Below, piece by piece: positions 34,978 through 47,274 of a stretch of 64,000 nucleotides of DNA (its first letter is position 1; each line of letters begins with the position of its first letter). A program made the translations under genes and the position numbers. The notes under the pieces are model-generated. The model was not told the DNA's origin, ran no database searches, and was given only the letters and a program-made list of their open reading frames with translations. Origin of the DNA: Sphagnum compactum (lineage: Eukaryota; Bryophyta; Sphagnopsida; Sphagnales); assembly GCA_965153455.1 (NCBI GenBank), contig OZ234495.1:4154001-4218000 (forward strand), written 5' to 3'.

Positions 34978-37900
34978 GGATGACAGGACGAATTAAAGGG
35001 AAGCTTCACGACGTCCTTTACTATATAATTTGATATATTAAAGTTATCGGTAAAGTCTCGCGATTAGGGGGTGACAACAACTGGTTTCAGCATAATAGGG
35101 CATCAAACATGTAACTAGGAATGAAAACTTAACAAAGCGAAATAACTGGGAGCCAAACTAGCTTTTCCCACCAATTTTGGTGGTAAACTGAGTTTCATAC
35201 TGTCTTTCATTTTTCTTGAGCGCCTCCATTGTTGCTACATATATTTTCACTGCTCCTATTTGTACAACTAGTATAATTACTTTCGAACCTTGTGCATTAA
35301 ATGCTGAGTTTTAGCATTTCATACTGAGATTTAATAAAATTTCCCTACTTTGCAGATACCACTGAAAAGAAGGGATATGTGGTGAAACCAGGTCCAAAGA
35401 TAGGGTGAAGACTTTAGAGATAACTCTTGGACCGCGCACAAGAACTGTCGTGGTGGTGGTGAACGCCAGCATCTTATTTTTTAATGCGTTTCTGATGCTG
35501 GGATAGGAGTGACGATCGTGTACGTCACGCACATGCAATAGCCAGCAGCAAATGCTAGCTTGTTGCCCTCCGCCTACCCAGGTTTTCTCCCAACACTTGA
35601 CGAAATCATCTTTCAATTTTTTTTAAATGCATTTTGGTCCAATCTTTGCTTTCATTTTTTGGCCTTTTCTATTTTAGTTTTCTTTAGTCTACTAGGGTGA
35701 ATTTGGGATTAAAAATTTGAGTGCCATTTTAAGAATTTAGGTGAAGCATTATTTTTTTGAAATTTTTAAGTTTTAAATTGATTTGGAAAATATTGGAAAT
35801 CTTTGTTCTTATTTGAAATTAACCCAACTTTTTTGGGGGAGAATTGATTCTTTTAGTGTTAATCTCAAAAAATAAATTTCAAAAAATTTAGAATACTTCA
35901 GTACCTAAGTTTTGAAACCACCAAATTGAAAAAAAAATGGTTGTTGAAATCATCACTCAAATTTTTTAAATACATTTTTTTTCAATCCTTGCTTTCATTT
36001 ATTGTCCCTTTTTCTTTTAGTTTCCTCTGATCTACTAGGATTATAACTTACCCTATAAAATGACAGCTTATTGGAAATGAGGATTATGAAATTAATTGAG
36101 AGTTAAAAAATTAGTGGATGATTAAGAAGTTAATTTGAGGTTAAAAAGTCTACGTGCCAATTTACAAATTTGGTTAAACCGTTTTTTTTTAAAGTTTCTT
36201 TTTAATTGATTTGTTAATAAGCGAAGTAAAAAAGAAAAAAATGAGAAAAAGAAGGGAAAAGGGTGAGAGGGCAGGGAAGATTTGAGGGGTGGAGGGGAGG
36301 ATTTTGGGCAGGGTGGAGGAATCGTAGGAGGAGTGGCAGACACACTCCTCCGGCGAAGGCAAAGTAGAAATTTTCTCTTTCATGGTTTGCCAGCAGAGAG
36401 GACTTACGCCGGTGATTTGTGTGGTGGGTCTTGGCAAAAATGAAGGTGTGTGCGGGCCTTCTATTGTATGAGAAATCCATTATGTATGTGTTTGATATGT
36501 TTCCATACCATAAAAGCAGAAAGAGCTAAGGAATCCAAAGCTCCGTTAAGATTAGGGCTTTTTGTGAACTTGAGCATGCACCAAGTTCAGAGGATCAGAG
36601 GCAGAGAAAGGATCTATGTGGAAGCTTTGTGGGGTGATGGGTTATCCGAGGAGTTTAGTATCTTAGTCTGCCATTACAGGAGCTAGAAGATAATCCCCTA
36701 TGAAGTTAGAAAGAGAAACTGAGGCTGGAGCTATCTTTGGATCACTGACTTGACTAAAGAGATGATGTTGGTGCATTTCAGACAATCAGGGACTGGTAAT
36801 CCAACATATTGCATGTTGAAAAAGTAATGCAAATGGTTGACATTAATATGACCTACAACATTAAATGAAATTAGATTTACAACTACTATTTACATTTTTT
36901 TGGTATACTACATGTTTTCATACAAAACAAGGATATGACCTTTTTATCACATTGTGTAACAATTGAAAAATCATTAACTTTTTTAACCCCCTTGGCTTTA
37001 AGCCAAAGGGTCATGTATAAAAAGGCATTTGAAATTGGAAATTTGTATAAATCACCTAACATATTTTGAAATTGTCAAAAATGGTGAAAAAATATTGTTG
37101 TCTTGTAGCATATTGATAAAGAGTTGCATTGAGTTTGAAACATTTCAATTGGGAGGCATTCTAATCTTGTTGAATGGGTAAAAGTGTAGTTAGCAAGATT
37201 ATTTGGATTGTCATAGGTGAATTTTTTTTTAATAAATGAACTAAGAATCTAAAACCATATTCAAAATAGTATTATTAAATTTTAGTTATTCATGTTGCAA
37301 TAAACTTTAGTAAATGTCATGTTAAAAATGTGGATGAATTTAAGAAAAAAAAGAACTCATAATAGACTTTGAAATAATAACATTACATTTGTCACCTACA
37401 TAAAAAAATTTAAATGTGGACTCAAAAAATATGGCATAATAATGTCAAATAAAAATTTAAAAGTAGAACATCATCAATGAACAATTTAAGAATAAGATGC
37501 ATTGAAAATTTCTCAAGATGAAATATTTTGATCTAACTTTTTTTGAAATGCCATGATTTTCTTCGATCTTTTATCATTTATAATTTATTTCACACTAAAA
37601 ATACTCAAGTTTGCACATGAAGCTTTCAACCAATCACATGTTTAGTGACATACAGAGGGTGTTCTATCAGTAATATTTTACAAGAAACATAAAAGATAAT
37701 TATAATAATTATAGTTTAATAATTGTTATAACTGTAAAAATTGTAGTTAGTGTAAAATGTGAAAATTTCAAAATATCAAAAATAAGTCACTTAAATATGC
37801 TTTTACCCTAAACGAAGATTGAAAAAGTAATGGAAGTTAATGAAGATGATGGGAGTGGGCCAATGGGGACAATAGAAAACATGACAAGGACAAAAGAAAA

Positions 37901-39077
37901 GGTGGAAACAAAAAATGAAAATGATAGGGATCAAAAAGGTTTTTTTGGTGCAAAAGTTTGCCAAAATGTGAAAAAATAAAAACAAATAATCTATGACAAT
38001 TTATTTTTTTCCCCAAAACCAAATTTTGAAATAAAATGAAAAGAAATCACCACATTTGGACATTGATTTTAATTTGGTAGCATTTTAAACTATTTGTTTA
38101 CTATTTAGATAGGTTCTAAAAATGTGTTGCCATTTAATGCTAAATCACTCTTGGGATGCTAGTCAATGATGCAAAATCACAAGATTGTTTTGAGGGTCAT
38201 AGGGAATGACAAACATGGTGGTTGAGTCAAGGAACATATGGATGATCTATTTTATTTTTATTGTTTTGATCGGTTGCCCAAAATATGTTGATAGATGGTC
38301 TAATGATGACAAGATAAACCATGAGTTAGAGAGCAAAATTATGACATCATGATGGGAAGAGCGTTAGGATGATCACAATCTTTTAATTGAAAAGCATGGT
38401 AGGGTAAGAAGGGGGCAAAATGACAAGGCAACCTTTTAAAACTTGTATTACCTAGTAAACATATTTTACAATAAAAAATTAAACACAATAAGAGAGATGC
38501 AATAGACTTGACTTCACAAAATTGAGTCTCTACATATTTCAAAATTGTTCACATTAAAATTATTCAAAGCCTACTAATTCATTAGGCATGTCAATAATAA
38601 TAGAGTTCGCATGCACTATCATATCAAGATGTTTACATCCATGGCTGTCTACAACAAAACACATTACAAATTAATCTAATTTTTTTAATTTAAAATTTAT
38701 CAAAATTTTTAAAAAGCATTGAAAGGTGATGAAGCATGGCAGTTTTTTTTTTGAAAATAGATATAGGGTCAGGAATGAGGAGGCCAAACGACATCTTCAA
38801 ACCTTACATATTTTTGAGAAATAATCCAGTATGAAATTAGACCATTGTCATGGCATTACAAATAGTTGGAGCCACATTGAAAATTGAAAATGAAGAAATT
38901 TAGAGTCATAGTTGGATAATCAAAACTTGGTAAATCAATATTCTTAAAAACATAATTACTTCATTAGACTCATACAACCCTAGAACACCCCAAAGATCAT
39001 TTGAACCTCACAATTTCCAGCAGTTGTGATAGTGTCCTATGCAAAAGTAACATCCTAAATGACAACCTTAAACTAAA

Positions 39078-39135
39078 AGAAAAATAAAACAAAATAAAAC
39101 AAGACAAAATAAAATAAAATAAAATAAAAATAAAA
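39078..39135. repeat. AAAAT/AAAAC-type microsatellite
   Basis: Imperfect pentanucleotide A-rich repeats (AAAATAAAATAAAAT and variants), typical of a simple-sequence tract. No function is suggested. Confidence 0.8.
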
Positions 39136-39477
39136 GACTAGATGGACCTAAAATCTGTTGGCTTTCATCTAATCTTATAATGAGACATTGTACTTAGACC
39201 CACTTTTAACTAATTAGATCAATCTTTCAAGTTCCATAATCCACCCCCACCTCCTAATTGGGCCTCATAATCACATTTTTTTCTAAACAAACTAACACAC
39301 TATCATTTCTCTTTGCAAAATGTCAAGTGAGTACAAATCTTTCTATCATTTGGAGTTATTCAAATGGTTATTATTTCCCCTAATGGGGATCATATTTACA
39401 AGAGGAGTTTGAGCTTTGAAGGTTCTGGAATTCAATATATGTAATAGAAAGTTACACATTTTCTACATCATCCAGTG

Positions 39478-39870
39478 CTCAATTTGAAGGCAGAGAATTG
39501 AATTGGGTGTTTGAATCTGGAAAAGTGGCAGTTCCATTTTTGATCTGGAAAAAGAGTTAGAAAAAAAGTGATAGGTACATTTTTTCTTCATAATTCAATT
39601 GTGCTGAATCCCTTGCTCAAATTTGTGGCAGAGAATTGAATTGGGTGTTCGAATTCTGGAAAAAAGTTGGGAAGCAGAAAGAAATGACACATTTTCATCA
39701 TCATCATCTTGTGGTCAATCAGATGCTCAATTTGTGGGACAGAATTGAATTGGATGTTGGAATTCTGGAACAAAAGTGGCACATTTTCATCATCATCATC
39801 ATCTTGTGGTCAATCTGATGCTCAATTTGTGGGAGAGAATTGAATTGGGTGTTTGAATCTGGGACAAACA
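39478..39870 (+). repeat. Four-copy tandem repeat upstream of the CGLD27-like gene
   Basis: Copies start at about 39478, 39615, 39726 and 39821. Each has CTCAATTTGTGG, then CAGAGAATTGAATTGGGTGT and GAATCTGGAA; the later copies are separated by CACATTTTCATCATCATC. The unit length shrinks from about 137 to 96 bp. The last copy ends about 90 bp before the presumed start codon at 39960, so the array lies in the promoter or 5'UTR. Confidence 0.8.
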
Positions 39871-39959
39871 GTAGCACCAACTTCTTCTTCTTCTTCGTCT
39901 TCTTCAATTGGAGATCAGAATTGTGTTTTGGGTGGTATGATAGTCAATTGTTTGTGGCC

Positions 39960-42344
39960 ATGGAACGATCGATTGCACAGTTAGTAAGGCGAAATTCAGT
40001 CCTTCCAGTAGGTCTTGTAGTGGAATCTGGTGCTTGTCATCTTGTGCCAGCTGCTGTTACTGCTTCTTCATCTACCGAGTTTCGAGCCTGCTTACCCAAG
40101 CTGATCTCCAGCTTCCGTGTGTGTGAGACACCACGGTTAACAAGTAGCACAACAAATGTTTGGCAGAAAAATCGGATCCGGAGGAGAGTTTGTTTTGTAC
40201 AAGCTCAAGCCAGAAAAGGCTCTGGAGATAAGCGCTCTTCAAGGTTTACACCCAAAATCTCCTCTTACCCATTCTTTTTTTTGCTAGGGTTTGCAAAGTA
40301 CCATTACAGCGAAGAAGATTACGGATCCCAAAATTTCATACCAAGAAGTTCCACATATTCTCTCTTTTAATGGTCTCCTGCTTCTTTGTGATTTTACAGT
40401 CATGTTTTTCATCATCCTCTTTCCATACTGGTACAGATTTACAGCCAGGAATTCAAGGATTTCATGCAGCTTATTCTGAGTTTGGCAGTGAGACAAAAGA
40501 CATAAACCTGTGTAGTATAGTAACATCCTAAACTAGTGCTTATGTCTCTCTCTGCCTCATGCTGTGTACCTATTTGTTTTGATTTTCTATAGACACCCTA
40601 AAAAATTGTTTTCCAGGCATGATCCACTGTTTGCAGGAGGCGGAGGAGGCATGCTCTCTGATTGTCCAGTGCCCTGGGAGCAGCAACCAGTCAATGAGTA
40701 CCAAAGCTTGGTTGAGATGGGACTGTTTTCATGGGCAACAGATGATGATGTGTGGGCTTATATTGGAAGACTTACAGCTGTGGGGATTGCAGTTTCCCTC
40801 TTGGTTGCTTGGCCAGTTGTGGCATTGAGTATTAATCCACAGCAAGAGCTTGTCAAATGTTGTGTAGGAGCACTGTCAGGTGGTGTTCTGGCATCAACAA
40901 TGATATCATTGCGCCTTTACCTGGGTTGGGCATACATTGGGAACCGTCTCTTCAGTGCTACTGTAGAATGTGAGTTCTCTGAACTAAAAACCAGATCAAG
41001 ACATTCTGCCTTGTGGTTTCATTGTTTCTGGAAGCTCATCCACTCAAGCACCTCCTCCTCTTGGATTCTTAATTGGGTAGTTGTGGCAAGTGTGAGTCCT
41101 GCTTGATTAAGCTTCTTTTCAACAGTCCTTCAGTTACTGAATCAGATGAGGTGCATTAGAGCAACTCCAGTGGTGCTCAGTATGTGACCTGCAAATTAAA
41201 ATTCGATGCAAAAAAGTCAAAACAGGCCAGTTTGGCTAAACAAAATGGTTTTGACCCAGCATTTTTGCACAATTTGCTGAGGCTGGTAAAAGGCACAGCA
41301 AAGCCTAACACCTGCAGTTGATTGGCTAGATAGTTTGATTGGTCCAGGTGGGTTGCTATTCTTATTTTCCCACCTATTTGCAGTCCCAGTTTTAGTTTTA
41401 TGGCTGGGGTTGGAAAAAGTAAATTACTAAACTTGGATGTGAGAAATATTTTTGCAGGGTCACGTATTGAGCACTGCTGGAAATGCTCTTGTACCAAATG
41501 CATTTCTGGTTCTTTTGAGCTGAGTTCAGATATAACAACATGCAGCTTTAAACTTGGTCATGGCTTACTCAGCAAAAGGTCCTTGGTACACTAATTTCAA
41601 AGATCTGTTTTGGTTTTGAAAATATCTCTAATGGTGAAATCTGAGAGGTTTGGGATTCTCTTGTCCACTGCAGATGAGGAGACAGGATGGTATGATGGTC
41701 AGGTCAGTTCTCTTCAACAGAAGTTTATCCCTAAAACAGATATTGTTGCACACAAAAACGGGCTTTTCTTTTGGTTCTTAGTTAAAGCTCAAGGCTATGA
41801 TGGAAGAAAGTGACAACACAAACTTGAGTACAGATGTTTGAACTGTGGCTTTGATGAATCTATGGTGAATTCAGGTTTGGGTGAAATCTCCTGAGGTATT
41901 GGCTCGAGATCGGTTGCTTGGCTCATTCAAGGTGGGTTCAAAAAACCTGAGGTTGCCACCCTTGCAAGAGTCCTCCCACTTTCTTTGAATGTTGGCTTGC
42001 AAGAGTGGGGTTTTGAAACATAACAATTTTTGTTTCTGATACTACTACTGCAGGTGAAACCTACTCTTACCAGACTGAAACTCACACTGGTTGGGCTTGG
42101 AATCTCCTTGACTGCATGCACTGCCATTCTTTGGGCAATTCATGGCCCTGAGCGCAACATGGACACCCCTCTTATAGCACAAGAACAAGAACAAGAAGAA
42201 AGCATCAGTGGAACAGCTCGACTTGCTTACAGTGAAGTATCAGCTCATCGGTTTGAACCCAATGCTTTTGCAGGGGAAGAGGATTCCAATTCTCACACCA
42301 GTCCTTTGTTGTATGATTATTGCCAACAAACCTCTGCTTTCTAG
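39960..42344 (+). CDS. CGLD27: CGLD27-like (DUF1230) chloroplast protein, 337 aa, five exons
   Basis: Exons 39960-40243, 40617-40969, 41674-41702 (29 bp), 41875-41931 and 42054-42344 join in phase with GT-AG introns to give 337 aa plus TAG. Residues 1-90 are Ser/Arg-rich with few acidic residues, as in a plastid transit peptide. The conserved core starts at LSDCPVPWEQQPVNEYQSL (about 108-126) with FSWATDDD and two hydrophobic spans (about 145-165 and 175-195). RLYLGWAYIGNRLFSATVEY, EETGWYDGQ, VWVKSPEVLARDRLLGSFK and a third hydrophobic stretch (about 252-270) follow. These blocks match the DUF1230/CGLD27 family, conserved in the green lineage and diatoms and predicted to sit in chloroplast membranes; its biochemical role is not settled. 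The 66-residue C-terminal tail after WAIHGPERN is Glu/Gln-rich and less typical. Intron 2 carries a MITE. Confidence 0.88.
41159..41488. mobile_element. MITE copy 2, inside intron 2 of the CGLD27-like gene
   Basis: Termini GAGCAACTCCAGTGGTGCTC plus AGTATGTGACC and, inverted, GGTCACGTATTGAGCACTGC plus TGGAAATGCTC form a ~30-bp terminal inverted repeat. The 330-bp interior aligns in inverse orientation with the MITE at 29708-30093; a shared block is CCACCTGGACCAATCA near GCAAATAGGTGG. Flanks are TTA (left) and TTG (right), again near a TWA duplication. The element does not interrupt an exon or splice site. Confidence 0.85.
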
Positions 42345-42564
42345 TATTGGGAGATTTGGATTTTCCCAAATCTTGATGGACAATGTAAGTTACCCATCTT
42401 TGTATGTACACCTACCTGCTCATCTGCAACTCTCTTCAGGTTGGTTTCAAGTCTCTATATAGCAGCAAATGCTCAATTTTTATTCCCTGAAACAATCCTA
42501 TATGTTAATTTCCTCATAGCAAGCAAGAGGTCAACTCTAGTATTGCATGCACTCCTCAATGGGT

Positions 42565-42634
42565 GGCTTGCTGCTCTTACCATTGATTCAAAGCATATAT
42601 CCTCTCTTTGGATCAATGGTAAGAGCAGCAAGCC
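42565..42634. repeat. 29-bp near-perfect inverted repeat with 12-nt loop
   Basis: Left arm 42565-42593 (GGCTTGCTGCTCTTACCATT onwards) and right arm 42606-42634 are reverse complements with one difference that becomes a G:U pair in one RNA orientation. It lies about 220 bp downstream of the CGLD27-like stop codon, so it may be in the 3'UTR. Its hairpin geometry is short for a plant microRNA precursor. Confidence 0.88.
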
Positions 42635-43274
42635 GGTTTGGTGTTGGTCATCCATTAGCGAATGCTTAGTTCCACAAGCAACTTAGGGTGATGACATTCC
42701 CTGAAAGGGGCTTCAGCAATTTTAGCCATAGCTGAAGATCACAAACATCAACCCCTCATGCAATGTTAGTGCAACCTTTATTAATGCTTAGTTGTTTAAT
42801 GCAACAAGCTAATTGTTGCAAAGCATCCATTGACAGACCTTCTGTCAATGGTCGCTACAAAAAACAACTCATAACTGCTCGAAGATGACGCCAGGATTGA
42901 CGTTACCCAAACAAACCTCGCTTCTATCCCGAAACCTAGGCACTACATCCTCTAAATTAGCACAATAAGAATATGCCATGTTGAACAGATTGAGTAGAGC
43001 AAAACTTACCTGAGCAAAACTCTTGACATCATTGTTACACAGCACTTGGTCTCACGTTGCAAAGCCCACAAATAAGAGTATAATGGAACTTTAGAGACAT
43101 GAAACTCTCATCACATGGGTAGGTCAATACTCAATGTTAGCTACTAGCCAAGCATGTTATATTTTGAAGCTATAGGTTCCTTGTATGAGTATGTGGGGAT
43201 GGAGGGGCACCACCTTGCCTAGACTTTTAAGAGTTAAAACACTTAAGTCACCTTTCAAGGCTTTTTAAGATTAG

Positions 43275-43610
43275 GCATAATAAGTGCTGGCCACTTTCCC
43301 TCCCCAAAATGTAATTGCAAACTTGTTGCAACTGTCTTTCACTTGATCAGGTTCTTATTTCTTTCAAGCAAAACAGAGCTCCATCACATGTCCCCCATTG
43401 AAAGGTTGTTGCATGCCTTATTTACATTAAACCACTCTTGTAAATTGATGTGCATTTACCCAGTCAACATGTCCTTTGAGTCTATGACCGCACTGCACAT
43501 GGCATCAAAAAAATATTTTGAATAAAAAAATCAAATTTTTGTTAGGTACATTGATTTTGAATCCTTGAAAAGAGCCATTTTTGGCTTGTCAAGCATTTAA
43601 GGTTTAACAA
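43275..43610 (+). repeat. Diverged dispersed repeat copy B
   Basis: This is the partner of the repeat at 33050-33370, in the same orientation with ordered shared blocks (CCTCCCCAAAATGTAAT, TTGCATGCCTTATTTA, GTCTATGACCGCACTGCACA, TTTTTGGCTT then GCATTTAAGG). It is heavily diverged and non-coding. Confidence 0.55.
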
Positions 43611-46437
43611 TGAATTGTATTTGATTTCTTATAAAGTTTTTTCTTTATGCAACTAGGTAGGTCTCAATGTGAACATTTTGATGATCAAGATCTTGAAGCT
43701 TAGATTGTTCATTTTACAATACAGGGTTTTGAAATATAATCTAAACATAAAAATCCAACTATATGACTCTTTAACATACAAGTTAAAGGAAAAAAAACAT
43801 TAAAATTTAACAATAAATGATTATGATATGAATTTTTGAAAATAAGGTCGATATTAAAACATTCAAAAGTCCTGAAAGTTTTTAGGTTACATTTTTTTTT
43901 TAAATTTATTTATAATATTTCTCTTATAATGTGTCATACATTGAACTCTATAAAATATCCCAAAAGAAATTAATAAAAAATAATAATTTATGTAAAACCA
44001 TACACAAAATAAATATCATATTTTCAATTTCAAAAGTTCATTATTAAAATGTATGTTACAATTTTATTTTATTTTCTATTTAAGTTGAGAATTTTAATTT
44101 AATAAAAAGTTTGATGTAATGATGATTTTATGACATGTTAATGATATATTAATGCATGACACTTAGTAAAAACCAAAAGTTATCCATCATATCTTGCAAC
44201 CACCTTCATATAACTCGAAATCATGAAGCCCATTCCCCAAGCAATGTTTCTCCCACCATGTGAGAAAAATTTGCCATGAAGAAAACATCAATACAAAGTC
44301 ACCGCATTGTAGGGAAGGCTTTTTGAAATCAACATATTCAAACAATAGGTTTAACATGTTCTCAAAATACACCTAGTATCAATTCATAAACTTTTTTATC
44401 TCCCTCTTTCACTTCTACCAAAATTTGGCTAACTCCTCTTGTGGATGATTGCCAGCCCATCTACCTCATAAATTTGGGGAAAATTTCTCTTATCCTAATA
44501 TGGGTTTTTTTCTTTTTCCATACTAGGCTTGTGCTCATATGGGGTACCTTTTGAAAAACTATAATACTAGTTCATCCTAATATTGGTCCCAAGACTAATT
44601 TTTTGCGGGTATGGGGCATGTATATAAATATCAAAGTTGGCACTCTCCCTAGTTTGGAGTGTCGAACTTGGGGCTCAAGTTTTTATAACCTTGACCTAAA
44701 CCAACATCTCTTTGGTGGAACTAGCACAAGATCCAAATCACGAATTAAGATTTTGTTAGATTTGGAATTGAAATTGAAATTTTAAAAGAGAATAATAAAC
44801 AAGTTGAACTTTTAAAACCCACACCTAGATAATTTAACCCAAAAAAATTAATGTTATAACCAAGACCAAAAGTTCTCTTTTAAAACAAAATTGACCAATA
44901 CTGATATATACATGGTATTGAGATTGATATAAAGAGCTACAAGGTTAGTATCACCTCAAATCCCTAGCACACTAGTATAAGGTTGGTGTTGCCTCAACTC
45001 ATAGTAGACTAGTATGGTGCTAGTTACCAACATTGATACTAGAACCTTCAAAGTCTAGATTAATCCAATCCAAGTTTATTTAATGTCAATTCAAAAAAAT
45101 TATAATTACACATAATTCTGTTTTTAAAATATTTTTTTTAATATTTCACTTGTATTAGCTTTTTACTTTCATTTTATACACCTAAGATTTATACATTTTT
45201 AAAAAAAAACAATAAATCTGATAAATTATGTTTTGGACACATTTACAATGGAAAATAATGTAATGTAAGAAAGAAAATTTTTCGAAAGGAATGTGTGAAA
45301 GAGATAAAAATAATGATAAAGAAGATGGAGGTAGGTTTTGAAAGGGCATTTGAAACATAATTGTAAAAATAAAAATAATGATAAAATTAATGTTTGTTTC
45401 TCGTATCCATGTGAGGGTTGGGTAGGGGAAAGGAATGAGGTTGGTAGGCCGCATAACATTCATGAATGGCAAACAGTACAATTAGTTGCACTTGTGATAG
45501 AATATATTAATTTTGGGTATGATCAGATCATATGTTGCAAAGTGGAGTACAACTTGGGAGTTGGGTTGGCAAAAGGTAATGACAAAGTCCACTCAAAAAT
45601 TGTAGAAGTTTGTCATCTCAAAAAAAATTGTAGCAGTGACAACTTTGGGCAGGGATGAACTTTAAATCCATATGAAGTCTGGTTTCTCTCCTTATTTGGT
45701 AGGGAAGAAACAAGCAACTAACTCATCATGGAATGACTCTGCCCTTATAGCAAAGTTCAAACCAGCAATAGGAGTGAACTTAAGAAACAATCCATGAAAT
45801 TCCAAAAAAAAGCTTCATGGAAACATCTTTTGAACATTCCTCAAAACGAGGGAGGGTGAACAAAGAGCGAGCACCTGCACTGGTACCAGGTAGCTTCATA
45901 TCCTTGAGTGAGGGCTACTAGAGAGACCCAAACTCTTTGTCCCTCAGAAATGGTAAATTTGGAGTCAGAAACCCTAATCTAGTCAAGTCTTGAGGGGAAG
46001 ATGGAAGGCCCACCATTATTACTCCATGACATGAAAGAAGGTTGAGTCTTAGTCCTTTTTTTATTAAAGTTCACAAGTTCCATAGATTCCTTCCTTGAAA
46101 TAGATTGTTGACTTAACCATAGAAGAAGCTAATTTAACAAAAACAACATCGAGAAGAAGGTCTCTAAAAACTTGCTCCTAAAAACTGGCTTACCTAAGAG
46201 CATTCCCCTCCTCAATGGGAATTTGGACTTTGTGTGTAGTGTGTACCATAGTTAACACGTTTTCATATGTCCCGCGTATGAAAAAGCCTAACTTGGAGGC
46301 TGGAAGATATTTGACAAACAAGTGTCTAATTGCTTGGCCTTGTAGGATTTGAGGTCACAGCAGATGGCCCAATTTACTTTGACTTTTGTAACCCCGTTAC
46401 TACTCCAATGGGTTGGAGAATCTAGGCTTTGAATTTG

Positions 46438-46759
46438 TTGGCCTTGCCTACCAAGGCAAGGATGTTGTGTTTAGATTCATTATAGAGTATTATAGTAGCT
46501 TAAAGGATCTTGGCCCCTATGGAATAGGTCTATTTTTATATAAGGATTTTTTAAATATGATATTTTTGGCTTGTGTTGAAACTTGAGAGAATAGTTACAT
46601 TGTAATATCTTGCAGAATTTTGGTTTCTTTTAGAGGATTTTTTGAAGATTAGGTATATTTTTGCACGGTGATATATTTGAGTTTCCATAATTCTTCTTTT
46701 GCCTTAAGAAATACTTTTTAATGTAAATGGCAATGCCACACTGCGACACAACCCTTGTT
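46438..46759 (+). repeat. Dispersed repeat copy 2 (palindrome-headed family)
   Basis: It starts TTGGCCTTGCCTACCAAGGC and ends near AATGGCAATGCCACACTGCG then ACACAACCCTTGTT. It matches 28157-28454 along its length in the same orientation, slightly longer through small insertions. Confidence 0.7.
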
Positions 46760-47244
46760 CCATCTGCTTGAAATGGAGAGTATGACTTAACCCTAATTTA
46801 TGTAGGTTCCTCCACTGTAGATAAACATTGGGTGATTTTAAAGTGGCAATTGGAAGCTACATGTTCCTTGCATGACCATGCAAGTGACACGGGGCAAACA
46901 CAAAGTCTTTCCCAGTGTAACTTCTAAGAGAAATTCCACAATCAGCAGTAAAGTGGCCTGTACTTCAGATGAAGTAGAGCCTTCAACTGAGTTTGGACTT
47001 GTAATTTTGCACACTATACAGTGCTCTCCACAACTACTAGTACATTAAATAGTTACCCAAAATGGTTTCAGTTTCTGTTTTTATTACCTACCTACAAACA
47101 ACCCACTAGGCCCAGTGTGTGTAATGACTATATGCCTTGGGTGAACCCGCATCATGGTAAAAATCCCAAAATTCATATAAATTATTTTTAAATATTACAA
47201 ATATCCCATGCATAGACAAAATCAGGGTTCAAATGTAACATTTT

Positions 47245-47274
47245 TAATTTATTTATTTATTTATTTATTTATTT
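47245..47274. repeat. TTTA microsatellite
   Basis: About seven consecutive TTTA/ATTT units. A simple-sequence repeat without other context. Confidence 0.9.

Larger units (their letters stand above)
27723..39477. other. AT-rich gene-poor intergenic region
   Basis: No supportable protein-coding gene was found in this ~11.7 kb. Recognisable contents are a dispersed repeat (28157-28454), a telomere-type stretch (29134-29168), a MITE (29708-30093), a diverged repeat (about 33050-33370), a short minisatellite with an adjacent inverted repeat (34727-34977) and an AAAAT-type microsatellite (about 39078-39135). The remaining short open frames look random. Confidence 0.6.

Noticed and set aside
35311-35616. 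101-aa minus-strand frame
   Set aside because: It includes a Thr run from a simple repeat and shows no recognisable family or splice context.
36122-36480. Overlapping Pro/Ser/Phe-rich minus-strand frames
   Set aside because: They are the translation of a purine-rich low-complexity tract, with three overlapping frames equally open.
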